NCBI RefSeq assembly: GCF_000735135.1
Contig: NZ_JPLZ01000006.1
Coordinates: 1,178,001 to 1,242,000, forward strand
DNA: 64,000 nucleotides
Direction of reading: 5' to 3'
Source: Chryseobacterium sp. FH1
GTDB lineage: Bacteria; Bacteroidota; Bacteroidia; Flavobacteriales; Weeksellaceae
Part shown: piece by piece, positions 45,081 to 53,889 of the stretch
Layout of the letters: every line of letters starts with the position of its first letter
Numbering within the stretch: the stretch's first letter is position 1
Position numbers and translations under genes: made by a program
The notes under the pieces: model-generated
The model's input: the letters and a program-made list of their open reading frames with translations, nothing else
What the model was told of the DNA's origin: nothing
Databases searched by the model: none

Positions 45081-45647
45081 TTATTCAGAAACTGGTTGAG
45101 CCTCGAAGAAAGAGAAGTTGATATTCCCATATTTTCTGCTGTCTTTCAAGTTCGGATGCGGATATTTTTGTCTGCTTTGATGTTCCAAAATGAAAAGTCC
45201 GTTTGGTTTCAACAACTCATTAGACAAGATCAAATCAATCAGTTCATTATATTTTTTTTCGTCTGTTTCGAAAGGCGCATCAGCGAAGATGATATCGTAT
45301 TTTTTCTCGTGATTTTTCTTTCTTTTCAACCAATCGAAAACGTCAAAACGTTGCGTATTCACTTGCAATCCCATTCCCAATTCCTGCGCGGTAGAATTGA
45401 TGAAACCGGCGTGTTTAGGATTCAATTCGATGGAAGTGATATCTTGGCAATCTCTGGAAGCAAATTCCAAAGTGATGGAACCAATTCCCGCAAAAAGGTC
45501 CAAAACGGAGCAGAATTCCAAGTCAAAACGATGCTCCAAAATGCTGAACAGCGCTTCCTTTGCAAAGTCTGTGGTTGGTCTTACTTCAAAGTTTTTTGGA
45601 GCCGAGATTTTCTTCGCTTTCCATTTTCCGGATATGATTCGATACAT
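45081..45647 (-). CDS. rsmD: 16S rRNA (guanine966-N2)-methyltransferase RsmD
   Basis: The 188-residue Rossmann-fold methyltransferase begins RIISGKWKAKKI and has the S-adenosylmethionine motif LDLFAGIGSITLEF, preceded by VRPTTDFAKEALFSIL, both typical of RsmD. The catalytic motif is normally DPPY or DPPF; here it reads DAPF (IIFADAPFET). It modifies G966 of 16S rRNA in the small subunit. The DUF3822 gene lies just upstream and the glucosaminidase gene just downstream. Confidence 0.9.
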   Translation of the reverse strand: MYRIISGKWKAKKISAPKNFEVRPTTDFAKEALFSILEHRFDLEFCSVLDLFAGIGSITLEFASRDCQDITSIELNPKHAGFINSTAQELGMGLQVNTQRFDVFDWLKRKKNHEKKYDIIFADAPFETDEKKYNELIDLILSNELLKPNGLFILEHQSRQKYPHPNLKDSRKYGNINFSFFEAQPVSE

Positions 45648-45787
45648 AATTGATAGTTGATAAATGATATTCTCTAATTTCTTAGAGTTGAAATTATTTT
45701 CTCGCTGATTTCACAGATTCAACAGATTTTTTCATTAAATCTGCAAAATTTGCATTGTCTGCGAGAGATTTAAACAATAAAAAGTCT

Positions 45788-46504
45788 TTAACTCAAAACG
45801 AAATTTTTCTTGTGTAGGTTATCGAAAACTATTTTCAGATTCGGAACAAATTTCTGCATTTCAGAGATAAAGGTTTCATTTTCCGTGGTTTCTCCGTAGA
45901 TGTAGAAGTAAGTTTCCGTAATTCCAAAATCAATTTTACTCAAAGTAAACATTATAAAATATAGAAAATCAACCTCCGAAGTTGCATCCAGATTATTATA
46001 AAGCACCACTTTTTTATTCTCGATGGCAAAAAATTCCGCCTGCTGATGATACAGATTCACGTGAATTTCCTTTCGATTTTTCACGTTCAAAGAATTCAGA
46101 AATTTCTCACCAGAAAAATTAAAATGAACCGGAACTTCCAACGCCTTGATTTTCTGATAATAATCCTTCGGAAAACTATAATAAAACTGAACGCCAAATT
46201 TCTTGTTAACAGACAACATCAGTTCCTCAGAATCCTTTTTCACGTCCGCATTGTAAGCAATCAGGTCATAGCCCAAATCGTGCTGGTCAAAACCTTCTTC
46301 CACCACAGAAAAATGGTTGATGGCCGAGACCACAGAGATTTCAGAAAACTTTTCCGAAGCCAAAACTTCATCCAGTTTTTCCGTCACCAGATTGGCCGGC
46401 GTTTCCTCATCCTTCAGCCAGATTTTCTCTTCCAAAACCTTTTTGGATTTAGAAATCTGCCATTGCAAGCCATCTTTCGTAAAAAGCAAGGATAATTTCC
46501 TCAT
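45788..46504 (-). CDS. DUF3822 family protein
   Basis: The 238-residue protein has the DUF3822 outline: an N-terminal FTKDGLQWQI strand, SVVSAINHFSVVEEGFDQHD in the middle, and VHFNFSGEKFLNSL before the conserved IHVNLYHQQAEFFAIENKKV block. The fold resembles actin-like ATPases (ASKHA). No function is known. In many flavobacteria it lies beside rsmD, as here, 140 bases upstream on the same strand. Confidence 0.85.
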   Translation of the reverse strand: MRKLSLLFTKDGLQWQISKSKKVLEEKIWLKDEETPANLVTEKLDEVLASEKFSEISVVSAINHFSVVEEGFDQHDLGYDLIAYNADVKKDSEELMLSVNKKFGVQFYYSFPKDYYQKIKALEVPVHFNFSGEKFLNSLNVKNRKEIHVNLYHQQAEFFAIENKKVVLYNNLDATSEVDFLYFIMFTLSKIDFGITETYFYIYGETTENETFISEMQKFVPNLKIVFDNLHKKNFVLS

Positions 46505-46580
46505 ATTTTAAAGTCAATAAAATTAATTTTTTGGGCAGCTATTTGACTTGATGTCGAAAGCTATTTACCAATAATTTTTG

Positions 46581-46653
46581 TGGCAGCTTTTCCGCCTTCC
46601 ACTCCCAATCTGTCACTCTGAGATTCTCGAAGAGTCCGTTCAAGTCGGGCTGC
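46581..46653. repeat. Dispersed repeat, second GGCAGCTTT copy
   Basis: TGGCAGCTTTTCCGCCTTCC begins the element and TCAAGTCGGGCTGC ends it, matching the copy at 12161-12227 at both ends. A partial left end (GGGCAGCT) lies at 46533-46540. The inside holds the TCTGAGATTCTCGAAGA arm related to 23729-23748. Confidence 0.55.
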
Positions 46654-46689
46654 GCTTCGCAAAGTTGAAGCTTTTCACATAACTTCCAC

Positions 46690-46769
46690 TTTTGTCATTC
46701 CGTAGGAAACCTAACGACGTGGTTCGACGTAGTCAATCTAAATTGTTGAGATTCCTACGGAATGACAAA
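46690..46769. repeat. Dispersed inverted repeat, best copy of the CCGTAGGAA type
   Basis: TTTTGTCATTCCGTAGGAA (46690 onward) is exactly complementary to TTCCTACGGAATGACAAA ending at 46769. With the neighbouring element it fills most of the 442-base spacer between the DUF3822 and thioredoxin genes; no gene is seen there. Confidence 0.8.
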
Positions 46770-46946
46770 CTAAGTGTTTTAAAACAAATATTTGTAAGTC
46801 TATTATCTATACGTCTATCATCTTAATCTTTCTCAAAGTCTCCCTTGTGATTTGCAAAGTTAAAAAATTAAAATTTTAGGATTTCAAACTCTGTCCATTC
46901 TTACAGAATTGGTTATCTTCGCAAGATAATTCGATTTATTCTCAGA

Positions 46947-48116
46947 ATGCAAAAAATATCATTTTTCTTTTTAATATTTGCTTTTCAGCTTGGATTCTCG
47001 CAACAAAATATCAAGTTCGAAGATTCCGATTTCGCAACTCTTCTTGCAAAAGCCAAAACCGAAAAAAAACTAATCTTTCTTGATGCTTATGCGGCTTGGT
47101 GCGGGCCGTGTAAACTGATGGAGCGCAACGTTTTCACAGATGCAAAGGTAGCAGATTATTACAACAAAAATTTCATCAACGCCCATTTTGACATGGAGAA
47201 AGGAGAGGGTAAAGAGCTTGCGGCAAAATATGGTATTAGGAGTTATCCAACTTTATTATTCCTGAACGGAGAAGGCGAAGTTGTGGGCAAAGAATTGGGT
47301 TATTTGAATACGGCTGATTTCTATGCCTTAGGCACAAAAAATAACAAACCAGAATTGGTAAACAGCAATTTGAAAGATGAATTTTTGAAAGGAAAATTGG
47401 ACCAGCCAGCTTTGTTAAATTTCGTAAGCCTGTATTCAGGGAAAGATCCAATATTGGCAAAACAAGCTTCTGAAAAATATTTTGCAAACAAAAAAGACAA
47501 AGCTTTCACAGGCGAAGAAATCAATGCACTTTTGAACTTTACACAATCTGTAGATGATGCCAACTACAAAATATTCCAACAAAATAAGTCAGCAATAGTG
47601 GAATTATTAACTGAGAAGAATTATACTCAGTTTGATAATTATTTAAGATTGATGAAAATTGTGACATCCGCAACCAACGATAAAACCAAAACAATCGACG
47701 ATGCGAAAGTACTGAAAGAAGGAGAGGGACTGCTATCAAAGGATGAACTTGAGAAAAGTCTGAATATTTATAAGCTCAACTACTACATCGCTCACGAGAA
47801 TTATCCTGCTTACGAGAAAACTGCTTTGGAATATTACAAAAATCCAGACGAGTTCAATGGTTCAGAATTATTGGCTTCAGCAAGTGTTTTTGTAGAGAAT
47901 GTGGCAAATCCTACATCTCTTCAAACCGCTGCAAGATGGGCAGAAAAAGTAGTGATGTCTCAGGAAAATTATGATTCGACCAGTATTTTGGCTAAGTTGT
48001 ATGACAAATTGGGGAAGAGAGATGAAGCAAAAATGTTCGCAGGAATGGCCGCAAACTTTGCAAAAGAAGAAAACAAAGATGCCACTAAGATGAACGAAAT
48101 CCTGAACAAAAAGTAA
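46947..48116 (+). CDS. Secreted thioredoxin-fold protein
   Basis: The 389-residue protein has a signal peptide (MQKISFFFLIFAFQLGFSQ), a thioredoxin domain with WCGPC at residues 51-55 (LDAYAAWCGPCKLMERNVF) and the cis-proline in RSYPTLLF, then about 240 residues of helical sequence resembling TPR-type repeats. It probably acts as a periplasmic disulfide reductase or isomerase. It is 2 bases from the next gene, so it forms a unit with the DUF3575-like barrel. A near-consensus -7 element (TATCTTCG, about 46914) lies upstream. Confidence 0.9.
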   Translation: MQKISFFFLIFAFQLGFSQQNIKFEDSDFATLLAKAKTEKKLIFLDAYAAWCGPCKLMERNVFTDAKVADYYNKNFINAHFDMEKGEGKELAAKYGIRSYPTLLFLNGEGEVVGKELGYLNTADFYALGTKNNKPELVNSNLKDEFLKGKLDQPALLNFVSLYSGKDPILAKQASEKYFANKKDKAFTGEEINALLNFTQSVDDANYKIFQQNKSAIVELLTEKNYTQFDNYLRLMKIVTSATNDKTKTIDDAKVLKEGEGLLSKDELEKSLNIYKLNYYIAHENYPAYEKTALEYYKNPDEFNGSELLASASVFVENVANPTSLQTAARWAEKVVMSQENYDSTSILAKLYDKLGKRDEAKMFAGMAANFAKEENKDATKMNEILNKK

Positions 48117-48118
48117 GT

Positions 48119-48739
48119 ATGAGAAATTTAATATCATTAAGTTTCCTCTGCTTATCCATCTTTTGTTTTTCACAAAAAAATGAAACTTACATCAAAGCCA
48201 ACGCTTTATTCCTTCCAGTGGGAATGTTGAATGTTGGTGTGGAGCAGGGTTTTACAGATCACATCACTGGTCAGGCGGATGTTTTTATTTCACCTTGGAA
48301 ATCTTTTGCAGGAAAACATGCACAGGTTTATATGCTAGGATTTAACGCTAGATATTATTTTAGTGAAGCGTTCAGAAAATTTTATGTTGGTGTAGATGTT
48401 TCTGGTGCTGGTTTCAATATCCAAAAATATGGTTACTGGAATGATAATTATTACGTTCACAAAAACGGGGAAGCCACACCATATATCAATTCAAACCTAT
48501 ATCAAAAGGGATATTCTTTGATTTTGGGCGCAATGGCTGGATATCAATTCAAATGTACTGACAGATTGAATTTGGATTTTTACATTGGATTTGGAACAAT
48601 GCAGAGTTTTTACAAAGGCTATGATAAGCTAAGTGGCGATCGTTACGATGCAGGAAGCGATTCGATGGGTAGAGAATTGAATAGAAGTGGAGAGTGGTTA
48701 CCTTACAAAGGTGGGCTCATGTTATCATATAAACTTTAA
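48119..48739 (+). CDS. DUF3575-like outer-membrane protein
   Basis: The 206-residue precursor has a signal peptide (MRNLISLSFLCLSIFCFSQ) and then KANALFLPVGMLNVGVEQGF, the start of the DUF3575-type barrel, with ARYYFSEAFRKFYVGVDVSG later and a last strand GGLMLSYKL. DUF3575 proteins are small outer-membrane barrels of unknown role in Bacteroidota. It starts 2 bases after the thioredoxin gene and ends 2 bases before the next, so three genes are read together. Confidence 0.8.
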   Translation: MRNLISLSFLCLSIFCFSQKNETYIKANALFLPVGMLNVGVEQGFTDHITGQADVFISPWKSFAGKHAQVYMLGFNARYYFSEAFRKFYVGVDVSGAGFNIQKYGYWNDNYYVHKNGEATPYINSNLYQKGYSLILGAMAGYQFKCTDRLNLDFYIGFGTMQSFYKGYDKLSGDRYDAGSDSMGRELNRSGEWLPYKGGLMLSYKL

Positions 48740-48741
48740 TT

Positions 48742-48945
48742 ATGAATTTGAAGAATCCAAAATATATTCTGATTGGAATTATCACATTCGCTATCATTTT
48801 TCTGATGAATTATGTCGGAAATGATGCTCCGGACAAACTATCTCGAGCTTTGCTAACCGCTTCTGCTGCGGTGATAGGTCTTGGCGTTGGCATGTGGATT
48901 TATCACAAAAGAGGTCGAAACAACGAACGCGACAATTTTGATTAA
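48742..48945 (+). CDS. Small membrane protein, function unknown
   Basis: The 67-residue protein has two likely membrane helices: residues 8-25 (ILIGIITFAIIFLMNYV) and 37-54 (ALLTASAAVIGLGVGMW), with a basic, charged tail (YHKRGRNNERDNFD). I do not recognise a family. It is tightly packed between the barrel gene and lpxH in a run of same-strand genes, so it is very probably real. Confidence 0.8.
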   Translation: MNLKNPKYILIGIITFAIIFLMNYVGNDAPDKLSRALLTASAAVIGLGVGMWIYHKRGRNNERDNFD

Positions 48946-48958
48946 TTGAAAATCTATT

Positions 48959-49723
48959 ATGAAGATTAATCTCGATCCAAATAAAAAAATATACTTCGCT
49001 TCCGATCAGCACTTTGGAGCTCCAAATTTGAAAGAAAGCAGAATCCGTGAAGAGAAATTTATCCGTTGGCTGGATTCCATCAAGTCAGACGCACAAGTTC
49101 TCTTTTTGATGGGTGATCTTTTCGATTTTTGGCACGAATGGAAATACGTAGTTCCGAAAGGTTACATCCGAGTTTTGGGGAAAATTGCAGAACTGAAAGA
49201 TTCCGGAATTGATATCTATTTTTTTGTGGGCAATCACGATCTTTGGATGAAAGATTACTTCCAAGAAGAACTCGGAATTCCCGTCTATTTTGAGAAAAGA
49301 TATTATGAAATTTCGCATAAAAAATTTCTTTTAGCTCACGGAGATGGTCTCGGACCAGGTGATAAAGGTTTCAAAAGGATGAAGAAAGTTTTTACAAATC
49401 CGCTTGCACAATGGGCTTTCAGATGGTTGCATCCTGACATTGCAATGAGAATTGCGAACTACATGTCTCAAAAAAATAAAATGATTTCGGGAGATGAAGA
49501 CAAAGAATTTCTAGGTGAAGACAGAGAATTCCTAATTCTCTATTCCAAAGAAAAACTCAAGACAGAAAAGATAGATTATTTCGTTTTTGGACACCGTCAT
49601 TTGCCTCTTATTTTTGACTTGGGAAATATGTCAAATTACATCAATCTTGGTGACTGGATTGTTTATTTCACCTACGGTGTTTTTGATGGAGAAAAGTTTG
49701 AGGTAAAGACTTTCGAAGGTTAG
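48959..49723 (+). CDS. lpxH: UDP-2,3-diacylglucosamine diphosphatase LpxH
   Basis: The 254-residue protein has the calcineurin-like metal motifs in order: FASDQHFGAP (D and H), MGDLFDFW, VGNHDLWM, LAHGDGLGPGDKGF and FGHRHLP. These match the manganese enzyme that removes UMP from UDP-diacylglucosamine to make lipid X in lipid A synthesis. It acts at the inner face of the inner membrane. It follows the small membrane protein gene and precedes a LuxE-like gene by 20 bases. Confidence 0.93.
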   Translation: MKINLDPNKKIYFASDQHFGAPNLKESRIREEKFIRWLDSIKSDAQVLFLMGDLFDFWHEWKYVVPKGYIRVLGKIAELKDSGIDIYFFVGNHDLWMKDYFQEELGIPVYFEKRYYEISHKKFLLAHGDGLGPGDKGFKRMKKVFTNPLAQWAFRWLHPDIAMRIANYMSQKNKMISGDEDKEFLGEDREFLILYSKEKLKTEKIDYFVFGHRHLPLIFDLGNMSNYINLGDWIVYFTYGVFDGEKFEVKTFEG

Positions 49724-49743
49724 TTTCAAAATTGATTTGAATA

Positions 49744-50727
49744 ATGAAGCAGAATATTTTTACCATAAAAACAGAATCCGATTTCCAGACCGCGTGTTTG
49801 GAAACTTTTCGTTATCAATATGAAAATGTAGAAATCTACAGAAAGTTTGTCGATTATTTGAATATTGATTTATCATTAATAAAACAAATTAATGACATTC
49901 CTTTTCTACCAATCGAGATGTTCAAAAATCATTTGGTTTTGGACAAAAATGCTGGAGCTGAACATTATTTTCAAAGTTCTGGAACTACGCAAATGAATCG
50001 TTCCAAACATTATATCGCCGATTTTTCCTTGTACGAGAAAAGTATCTATGAAAGTTTTGAAGAATTCATTGGAAAGCCAGATGATTATATTTTCCTTGGT
50101 TTACTTCCCAATTATTCCGAAAATCCACATTCGTCTTTGATTTATATGATTGATTTTCTGATGAAAAAATCAGGTAAACCAGAAAATGGCTATTTCCTTT
50201 ACAACCATCAGGAACTGTTTGATCTACTTCAAAATTTGACGGATAAAAAAGTCATTCTCTTCGGCGTGTCTTTTGCCCTCCTAGATTTTCTTGACTTCTG
50301 CGAGTCCAACTCTCAAACTCTCCAATTCTCAGACTCTCTAACTATTATAGAAACTGGCGGAATGAAAGGCAGAAAAGAAGAAATGACCAAAGATGAATTG
50401 TTGAAAATCTTCAAAGAGGGTTTTAAAACAGATAAAATCTACTCGGAATATTCGATGACAGAATTGCTTTCCCAAGCTTATTCTTTGGGCGAAAATATTT
50501 ATAAAAGTCCCAATTGGATGCGAATTCTTATCAGAAATACAGAAGATCCTTTTTCTTACGTTGAAGATGGAAAAACAGGCGCCATCAATATCATTGATTT
50601 AGCAAATAGACATTCTTGTGCTTTCATTGCAACGCAGGATTTGGGACGAAGCGAAAATAATTCTTTTCAAGTTTTAGGAAGGATTGATCACTCTGATATT
50701 CGTGGTTGTAGTCTATTGGTTTCTTAA
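49744..50727 (+). CDS. LuxE/PaaK family acyl-activating protein
   Basis: The 327-residue protein has the adenylation-type motif YFQSSGTTQMNRSKHYI and ends with IDLANRHSCAFIATQDLG and VLGRIDHSDIRGCS, the pattern of LuxE-type acyl-protein synthetases. LuxE in luminous bacteria activates fatty acids, but here no lux genes are present. The closely packed neighbour lpxH suggests a role in lipid or cell-surface acylation, only as inference. Substrate unknown. Confidence 0.85.
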   Translation: MKQNIFTIKTESDFQTACLETFRYQYENVEIYRKFVDYLNIDLSLIKQINDIPFLPIEMFKNHLVLDKNAGAEHYFQSSGTTQMNRSKHYIADFSLYEKSIYESFEEFIGKPDDYIFLGLLPNYSENPHSSLIYMIDFLMKKSGKPENGYFLYNHQELFDLLQNLTDKKVILFGVSFALLDFLDFCESNSQTLQFSDSLTIIETGGMKGRKEEMTKDELLKIFKEGFKTDKIYSEYSMTELLSQAYSLGENIYKSPNWMRILIRNTEDPFSYVEDGKTGAINIIDLANRHSCAFIATQDLGRSENNSFQVLGRIDHSDIRGCSLLVS

Positions 50728-50793
50728 ATCTTATTAAATAATAATTAATTATATTTGAAAAAACACAAATTTATTCTTTCAATATTTTAATTC

Positions 50794-51387
50794 ATGAAAT
50801 TTTTAGTTTTAAGTTTTCTGCTGTGTTTTTCGTTCTTCAAATCTCAGAAATGTTATGATTTGAAAACAGTTTTAAAAGTAGAACCAACCGCTCTTTACAG
50901 ACCTCATTTGTTAGCATCTCAGAATTTTGGGGTTGATATTTTGGAAAATGAAAAAACAGTTGATAAATATATCGCGAGAGGAAAATTTCAGAAAGTCAAA
51001 AAAAAATCACGAGGTTACAGATTGCAGACCTTGCAACACAGCCGACCATACTTAGTGAAAAAGGCCAGAACATTATTAGAAAAGATGGCGGCCAAATTTG
51101 CAACAGACACCAAAAGTTTCTTCGTTGTTTCGTCCGTGACCAGAACTTTGGAAGACCAATGCAGATTGAGAAAAGTCAATTCCAATGCATCACTAGGGAT
51201 TAGTTCTCACAATTACGGTGCGGCTTTCGATATTTCGTATGTTCGTTTTGACCACGTGTTGAAAGTCAATACAAAACTTGAAAAAGCATTGGAAAAAGTT
51301 TTGGACTATTATAAAAATCAAGGAAAAATATTCTATATCAAAGAAAAGCAACAAAGCTGTTATCACGTAACGGTTCGTAATTTTTAA
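50794..51387 (+). CDS. DUF5715 / VanY-like D-alanyl-D-alanine peptidase-fold protein
   Basis: The 197-residue precursor has a signal peptide (MKFLVLSFLLCFSFFKSQ). The zinc-binding pattern of M15/VanY peptidases is visible: SSHNYGAAFDI with H139 and D146, and CYHVTV with H191. Such enzymes trim peptidoglycan stem peptides. The segment around residues 75-125 is the DUF5715-like part. It is followed after 1 base by the next gene, an unusual pairing of an exported peptidase and a cytoplasmic nuclease-like protein. Confidence 0.85.
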   Translation: MKFLVLSFLLCFSFFKSQKCYDLKTVLKVEPTALYRPHLLASQNFGVDILENEKTVDKYIARGKFQKVKKKSRGYRLQTLQHSRPYLVKKARTLLEKMAAKFATDTKSFFVVSSVTRTLEDQCRLRKVNSNASLGISSHNYGAAFDISYVRFDHVLKVNTKLEKALEKVLDYYKNQGKIFYIKEKQQSCYHVTVRNF

Positions 51388-51388
51388 G

Positions 51389-51943
51389 TTGGAAATGATG
51401 TTGAAAATCGAAGAACTTGTTCACACATTTATTTATAAGAATTGTGATTTTGATAAAGAAATTATCCTCACCAATTTTTTCCATTCCGACTGGGAAGCCG
51501 ATATTTTATCAATTAATAATGAAGGTATCAGCCACGAGATCGAAATTAAATTATCAAAGTCAGATTTCAAAAATGATTTCAAGAAAAAATATACCAATCA
51601 AAAAACAGGAGAGAAATTTCTGAAACACGATAAGATCAGTTGTGGCGATTACATCTGCAATTCGTTCAGTTTTCTTTTGCCGATGGGAATGATAGATCAT
51701 GGTGAAATCCCAGCTCACTGTGGCATCATCGAGTTTTATCACGATGAGGATAATTGGGAAACCACTTTCTATATAATCCGTGAACCTAAAATTATTCACC
51801 AAGATTCTTACTGGAAACTTTGCGACAAAGATCAATTTATGAGAAATATGGCTCGAAGTCTTCTCTTCAAAAAATTTGAACTAAAAGGAAAACGAGAAGA
51901 ACTCATCTTCAAAAATCCCTTTGATATCAAAGCCAAAAAATAA
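51389..51943 (+). CDS. PD-(D/E)XK nuclease-like protein (MmcB-like)
   Basis: The 184-residue cytoplasmic protein shows the nuclease core: D38 in WEADILSI and E52-x-K54 in EIEIKLSKSDF, the D...ExK pattern of the PD-(D/E)XK superfamily, in a setting similar to MmcB-like DNA repair proteins. The C-terminal half is not recognised. It starts one base after the VanY-like gene. A second ATG four codons in (MLKIEEL) is a possible start. DNA cleavage is inferred from motifs only. Confidence 0.7.
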   Translation: MEMMLKIEELVHTFIYKNCDFDKEIILTNFFHSDWEADILSINNEGISHEIEIKLSKSDFKNDFKKKYTNQKTGEKFLKHDKISCGDYICNSFSFLLPMGMIDHGEIPAHCGIIEFYHDEDNWETTFYIIREPKIIHQDSYWKLCDKDQFMRNMARSLLFKKFELKGKREELIFKNPFDIKAKK

Positions 51944-51974
51944 ATCCTGCCAATGATCTTGACAGGATTTTTGA
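51942..51974. terminator. Terminator between the nuclease-like gene and aqpZ
   Basis: AAATCCTG (51942-51949) pairs with CAGGATTT (51963-51970), followed by T-rich and preceded by A-rich sequence; the upstream gene's stop overlaps its edge. Confidence 0.85.
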
Positions 51975-51995
51975 TTTTTATTAATGAAATTTAAT

Positions 51996-52709
51996 TTAAG
52001 CGATTTCTTTTTTCTCGATCAACAAGTTATAAACGAATGATGCAAATACGCCACCTAAAACTGGAGCAACAATGAAAAGCCAAATTTGAGAAAGTGCTGC
52101 GCCTTGTGCAAAAATTGCAGGACCGATACTTCTCGCAGGATTCACAGAAACACCTGTGATTTTGATCCCTACAATATGAATCAGAACCAACGAAAGTCCA
52201 ATTGCCAAACCAGCAAATCCACCGTGAATGTTCTTCGTAGAAGTTGATCCAAGAATTACCAGCAAAAAGATGAATGTAAAAACAAACTCAGCTACAAAAG
52301 CCGCCAAAGTGTTGTATTCAGCAAGATAACCAGTTCCCCAGCCATTGGATCCCAAGGCCCAAGGTCCCAATTCGCCACCAGGATGATTCGTGAAAATAAT
52401 GTACAGAATTCCAGCGCCGATGATTGCACCAACAATCTGAGCAACGATATAGTAAGCTGCTTCTGTCATTTTCATTCTACCAGCTGCAACCATTGCGATG
52501 GAAATTGCAGGATTGATGTGACAGCCGGAAATATGCCCGATTGCATAAGCCATTGCGACCACACTAAGACCGAAAGCAAAAGAAATTCCTAAAAGTCCAA
52601 CGCCGGTTGTGCCATCTGCACCAGCAATTACGGCGCTTCCGCAGCCCATTAATACGAGAACCATTGTGCCAATCATTTCAGCAACAAATTTTGAAGTTGT
52701 AGATACCAT
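51996..52709 (-). CDS. aqpZ: Aquaporin Z
   Basis: The 237-residue protein has six membrane helices and the two NPA loops, GCHINPAIS and GVSVNPARSIGP. The sequence HIVGIKITGVSVNPARS is that of water-selective AqpZ (a His and Arg in the filter) rather than glycerol channels. It speeds water movement across the inner membrane. It is a single gene, with a TACATTTG -7 element (52738-52745) upstream on its strand. Confidence 0.93.
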   Translation of the reverse strand: MVSTTSKFVAEMIGTMVLVLMGCGSAVIAGADGTTGVGLLGISFAFGLSVVAMAYAIGHISGCHINPAISIAMVAAGRMKMTEAAYYIVAQIVGAIIGAGILYIIFTNHPGGELGPWALGSNGWGTGYLAEYNTLAAFVAEFVFTFIFLLVILGSTSTKNIHGGFAGLAIGLSLVLIHIVGIKITGVSVNPARSIGPAIFAQGAALSQIWLFIVAPVLGGVFASFVYNLLIEKKEIA

Positions 52710-52737
52710 TTGTATGTTTTTTGTTTATTTATTGTCA

Positions 52738-52745
52738 CAAATGTA
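52738..52745 (-). promoter_or_regulatory. Predicted -7 element of aqpZ
   Basis: The minus strand reads TACATTTG, matching TAnnTTTG; no good -33 element is seen at the usual spacing. Confidence 0.5.
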
Positions 52746-52861
52746 ATAATTTTTTCATTCAATTGTTAAATATTTCTTAAATACGGACAAAATTTCTCAT
52801 TAGTAATATGAATTTAGGATGGTTTATTTTTTGAATTAAACAGTTGTATAACTTTCATATT

Positions 52862-53854
52862 ATGGCAATCAAATATTCAATTCTAGACCTTGCGACTATT
52901 GTCAAAGGCGACGATATAAATAAAACATTTCAAAAATCTGTTCTATCTGCGCAACACGCTGAGAAACTTGGTTTCACGAGATATTGGTTTTCCGAGCATC
53001 ATAATTTTCCCAATGTGGCCAGCGCGGCAACTTCAGTTTTAATCGGTCATGTTGCAGGACAAACAAAAACCTTGCGAATTGGTTCTGGCGGAATTATGTT
53101 GCCGAATCATTCCACTTTGTCAGTCGCCGAACAGTTTGGGACTTTGGACGGACTGTATCCAGGTAGAATAGATCTTGGCTTGGGAAGAGCACCGGGAACC
53201 GATGGATTGACGGCAAGTGCTTTGCGAGGGAATAATTTCAATCCCAATTATAATTTTGAATTCCACATCAAAGAACTTCAAAAATATATGTCTAAGGAAA
53301 ATGCAGATGCGAAGGTTAGAGCGATTCCTGGTGAAGGTGCGGATGTTCCGTTTTACATCTTGGGAAGTTCAACCGATTCTGCTTTTTTGGCGGCAAAATT
53401 GGGATTACCTTATGCTTTTGCAGCGCATTTTGCGCCATCTCAGTTGGAAGTCGCTTTGGAAATTTACAGAGAACATTTCCAGCCGTCCGAGTTTTTGGAT
53501 GAGCCTTATGTGATGATTTGTATCAATATTATTGCAGCAGATTCTGTGGATGAGGCACATTATTTATCGACTTCCCATTTTCAGGTTTTTGTTAATATCT
53601 TGACAGATCAGAGACAACCACTTTTACCACCAGACGAAACCGATCTTGCCAATATGGGAGATGACGTCGCCCTGCATCTCAACAGAATGGCAGCGAAAAC
53701 TTTTGTTGGTGATAAAGAAACATTGAAAGAAAAACTGTCGAAGTTTGTGAAAGATTATAAACCAAATGAAATCATAGCTTCAGGAAATATTTATGATTTC
53801 GAAAAGAAACAAAGATCGTACGAGATTGCATCAGAGGTCATCAAATCATTATAA
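52862..53854 (+). CDS. LLM-class flavin-dependent oxidoreductase
   Basis: I chose the ATG at 52862 (MAIKYSILDLATIVKGDD); the frame also extends to a TTG at 52844. The 330-residue protein is luciferase-like: HAEKLGFTRYWFSEHHNFP, RIGSGGIMLPNHS and LYPGRIDLGLGRAPGTDG are the flavin and substrate landmarks of the single-component branch. Such enzymes use FMNH2 and oxygen on unknown substrates. It is a lone gene with its own terminator, convergent with the CocE-like gene. Confidence 0.92.
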   Translation: MAIKYSILDLATIVKGDDINKTFQKSVLSAQHAEKLGFTRYWFSEHHNFPNVASAATSVLIGHVAGQTKTLRIGSGGIMLPNHSTLSVAEQFGTLDGLYPGRIDLGLGRAPGTDGLTASALRGNNFNPNYNFEFHIKELQKYMSKENADAKVRAIPGEGADVPFYILGSSTDSAFLAAKLGLPYAFAAHFAPSQLEVALEIYREHFQPSEFLDEPYVMICINIIAADSVDEAHYLSTSHFQVFVNILTDQRQPLLPPDETDLANMGDDVALHLNRMAAKTFVGDKETLKEKLSKFVKDYKPNEIIASGNIYDFEKKQRSYEIASEVIKSL

Positions 53855-53858
53855 TTGA

Positions 53859-53889
53859 AAAAGCACAAACCTAAGTTTGTGCTTTTTTT
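53859..53889. terminator. Terminator between the oxidoreductase and CocE genes
   Basis: AAAAGCACAAAC (53859-53870) pairs with GTTTGTGCTTTT (53875-53886), then T-rich; it serves both convergent genes. Confidence 0.9.

Noticed and set aside
45096-45653. 185-residue plus-strand frame
   Set aside because: It is the complement of rsmD, whose product is recognisable; codon use favours the minus strand.
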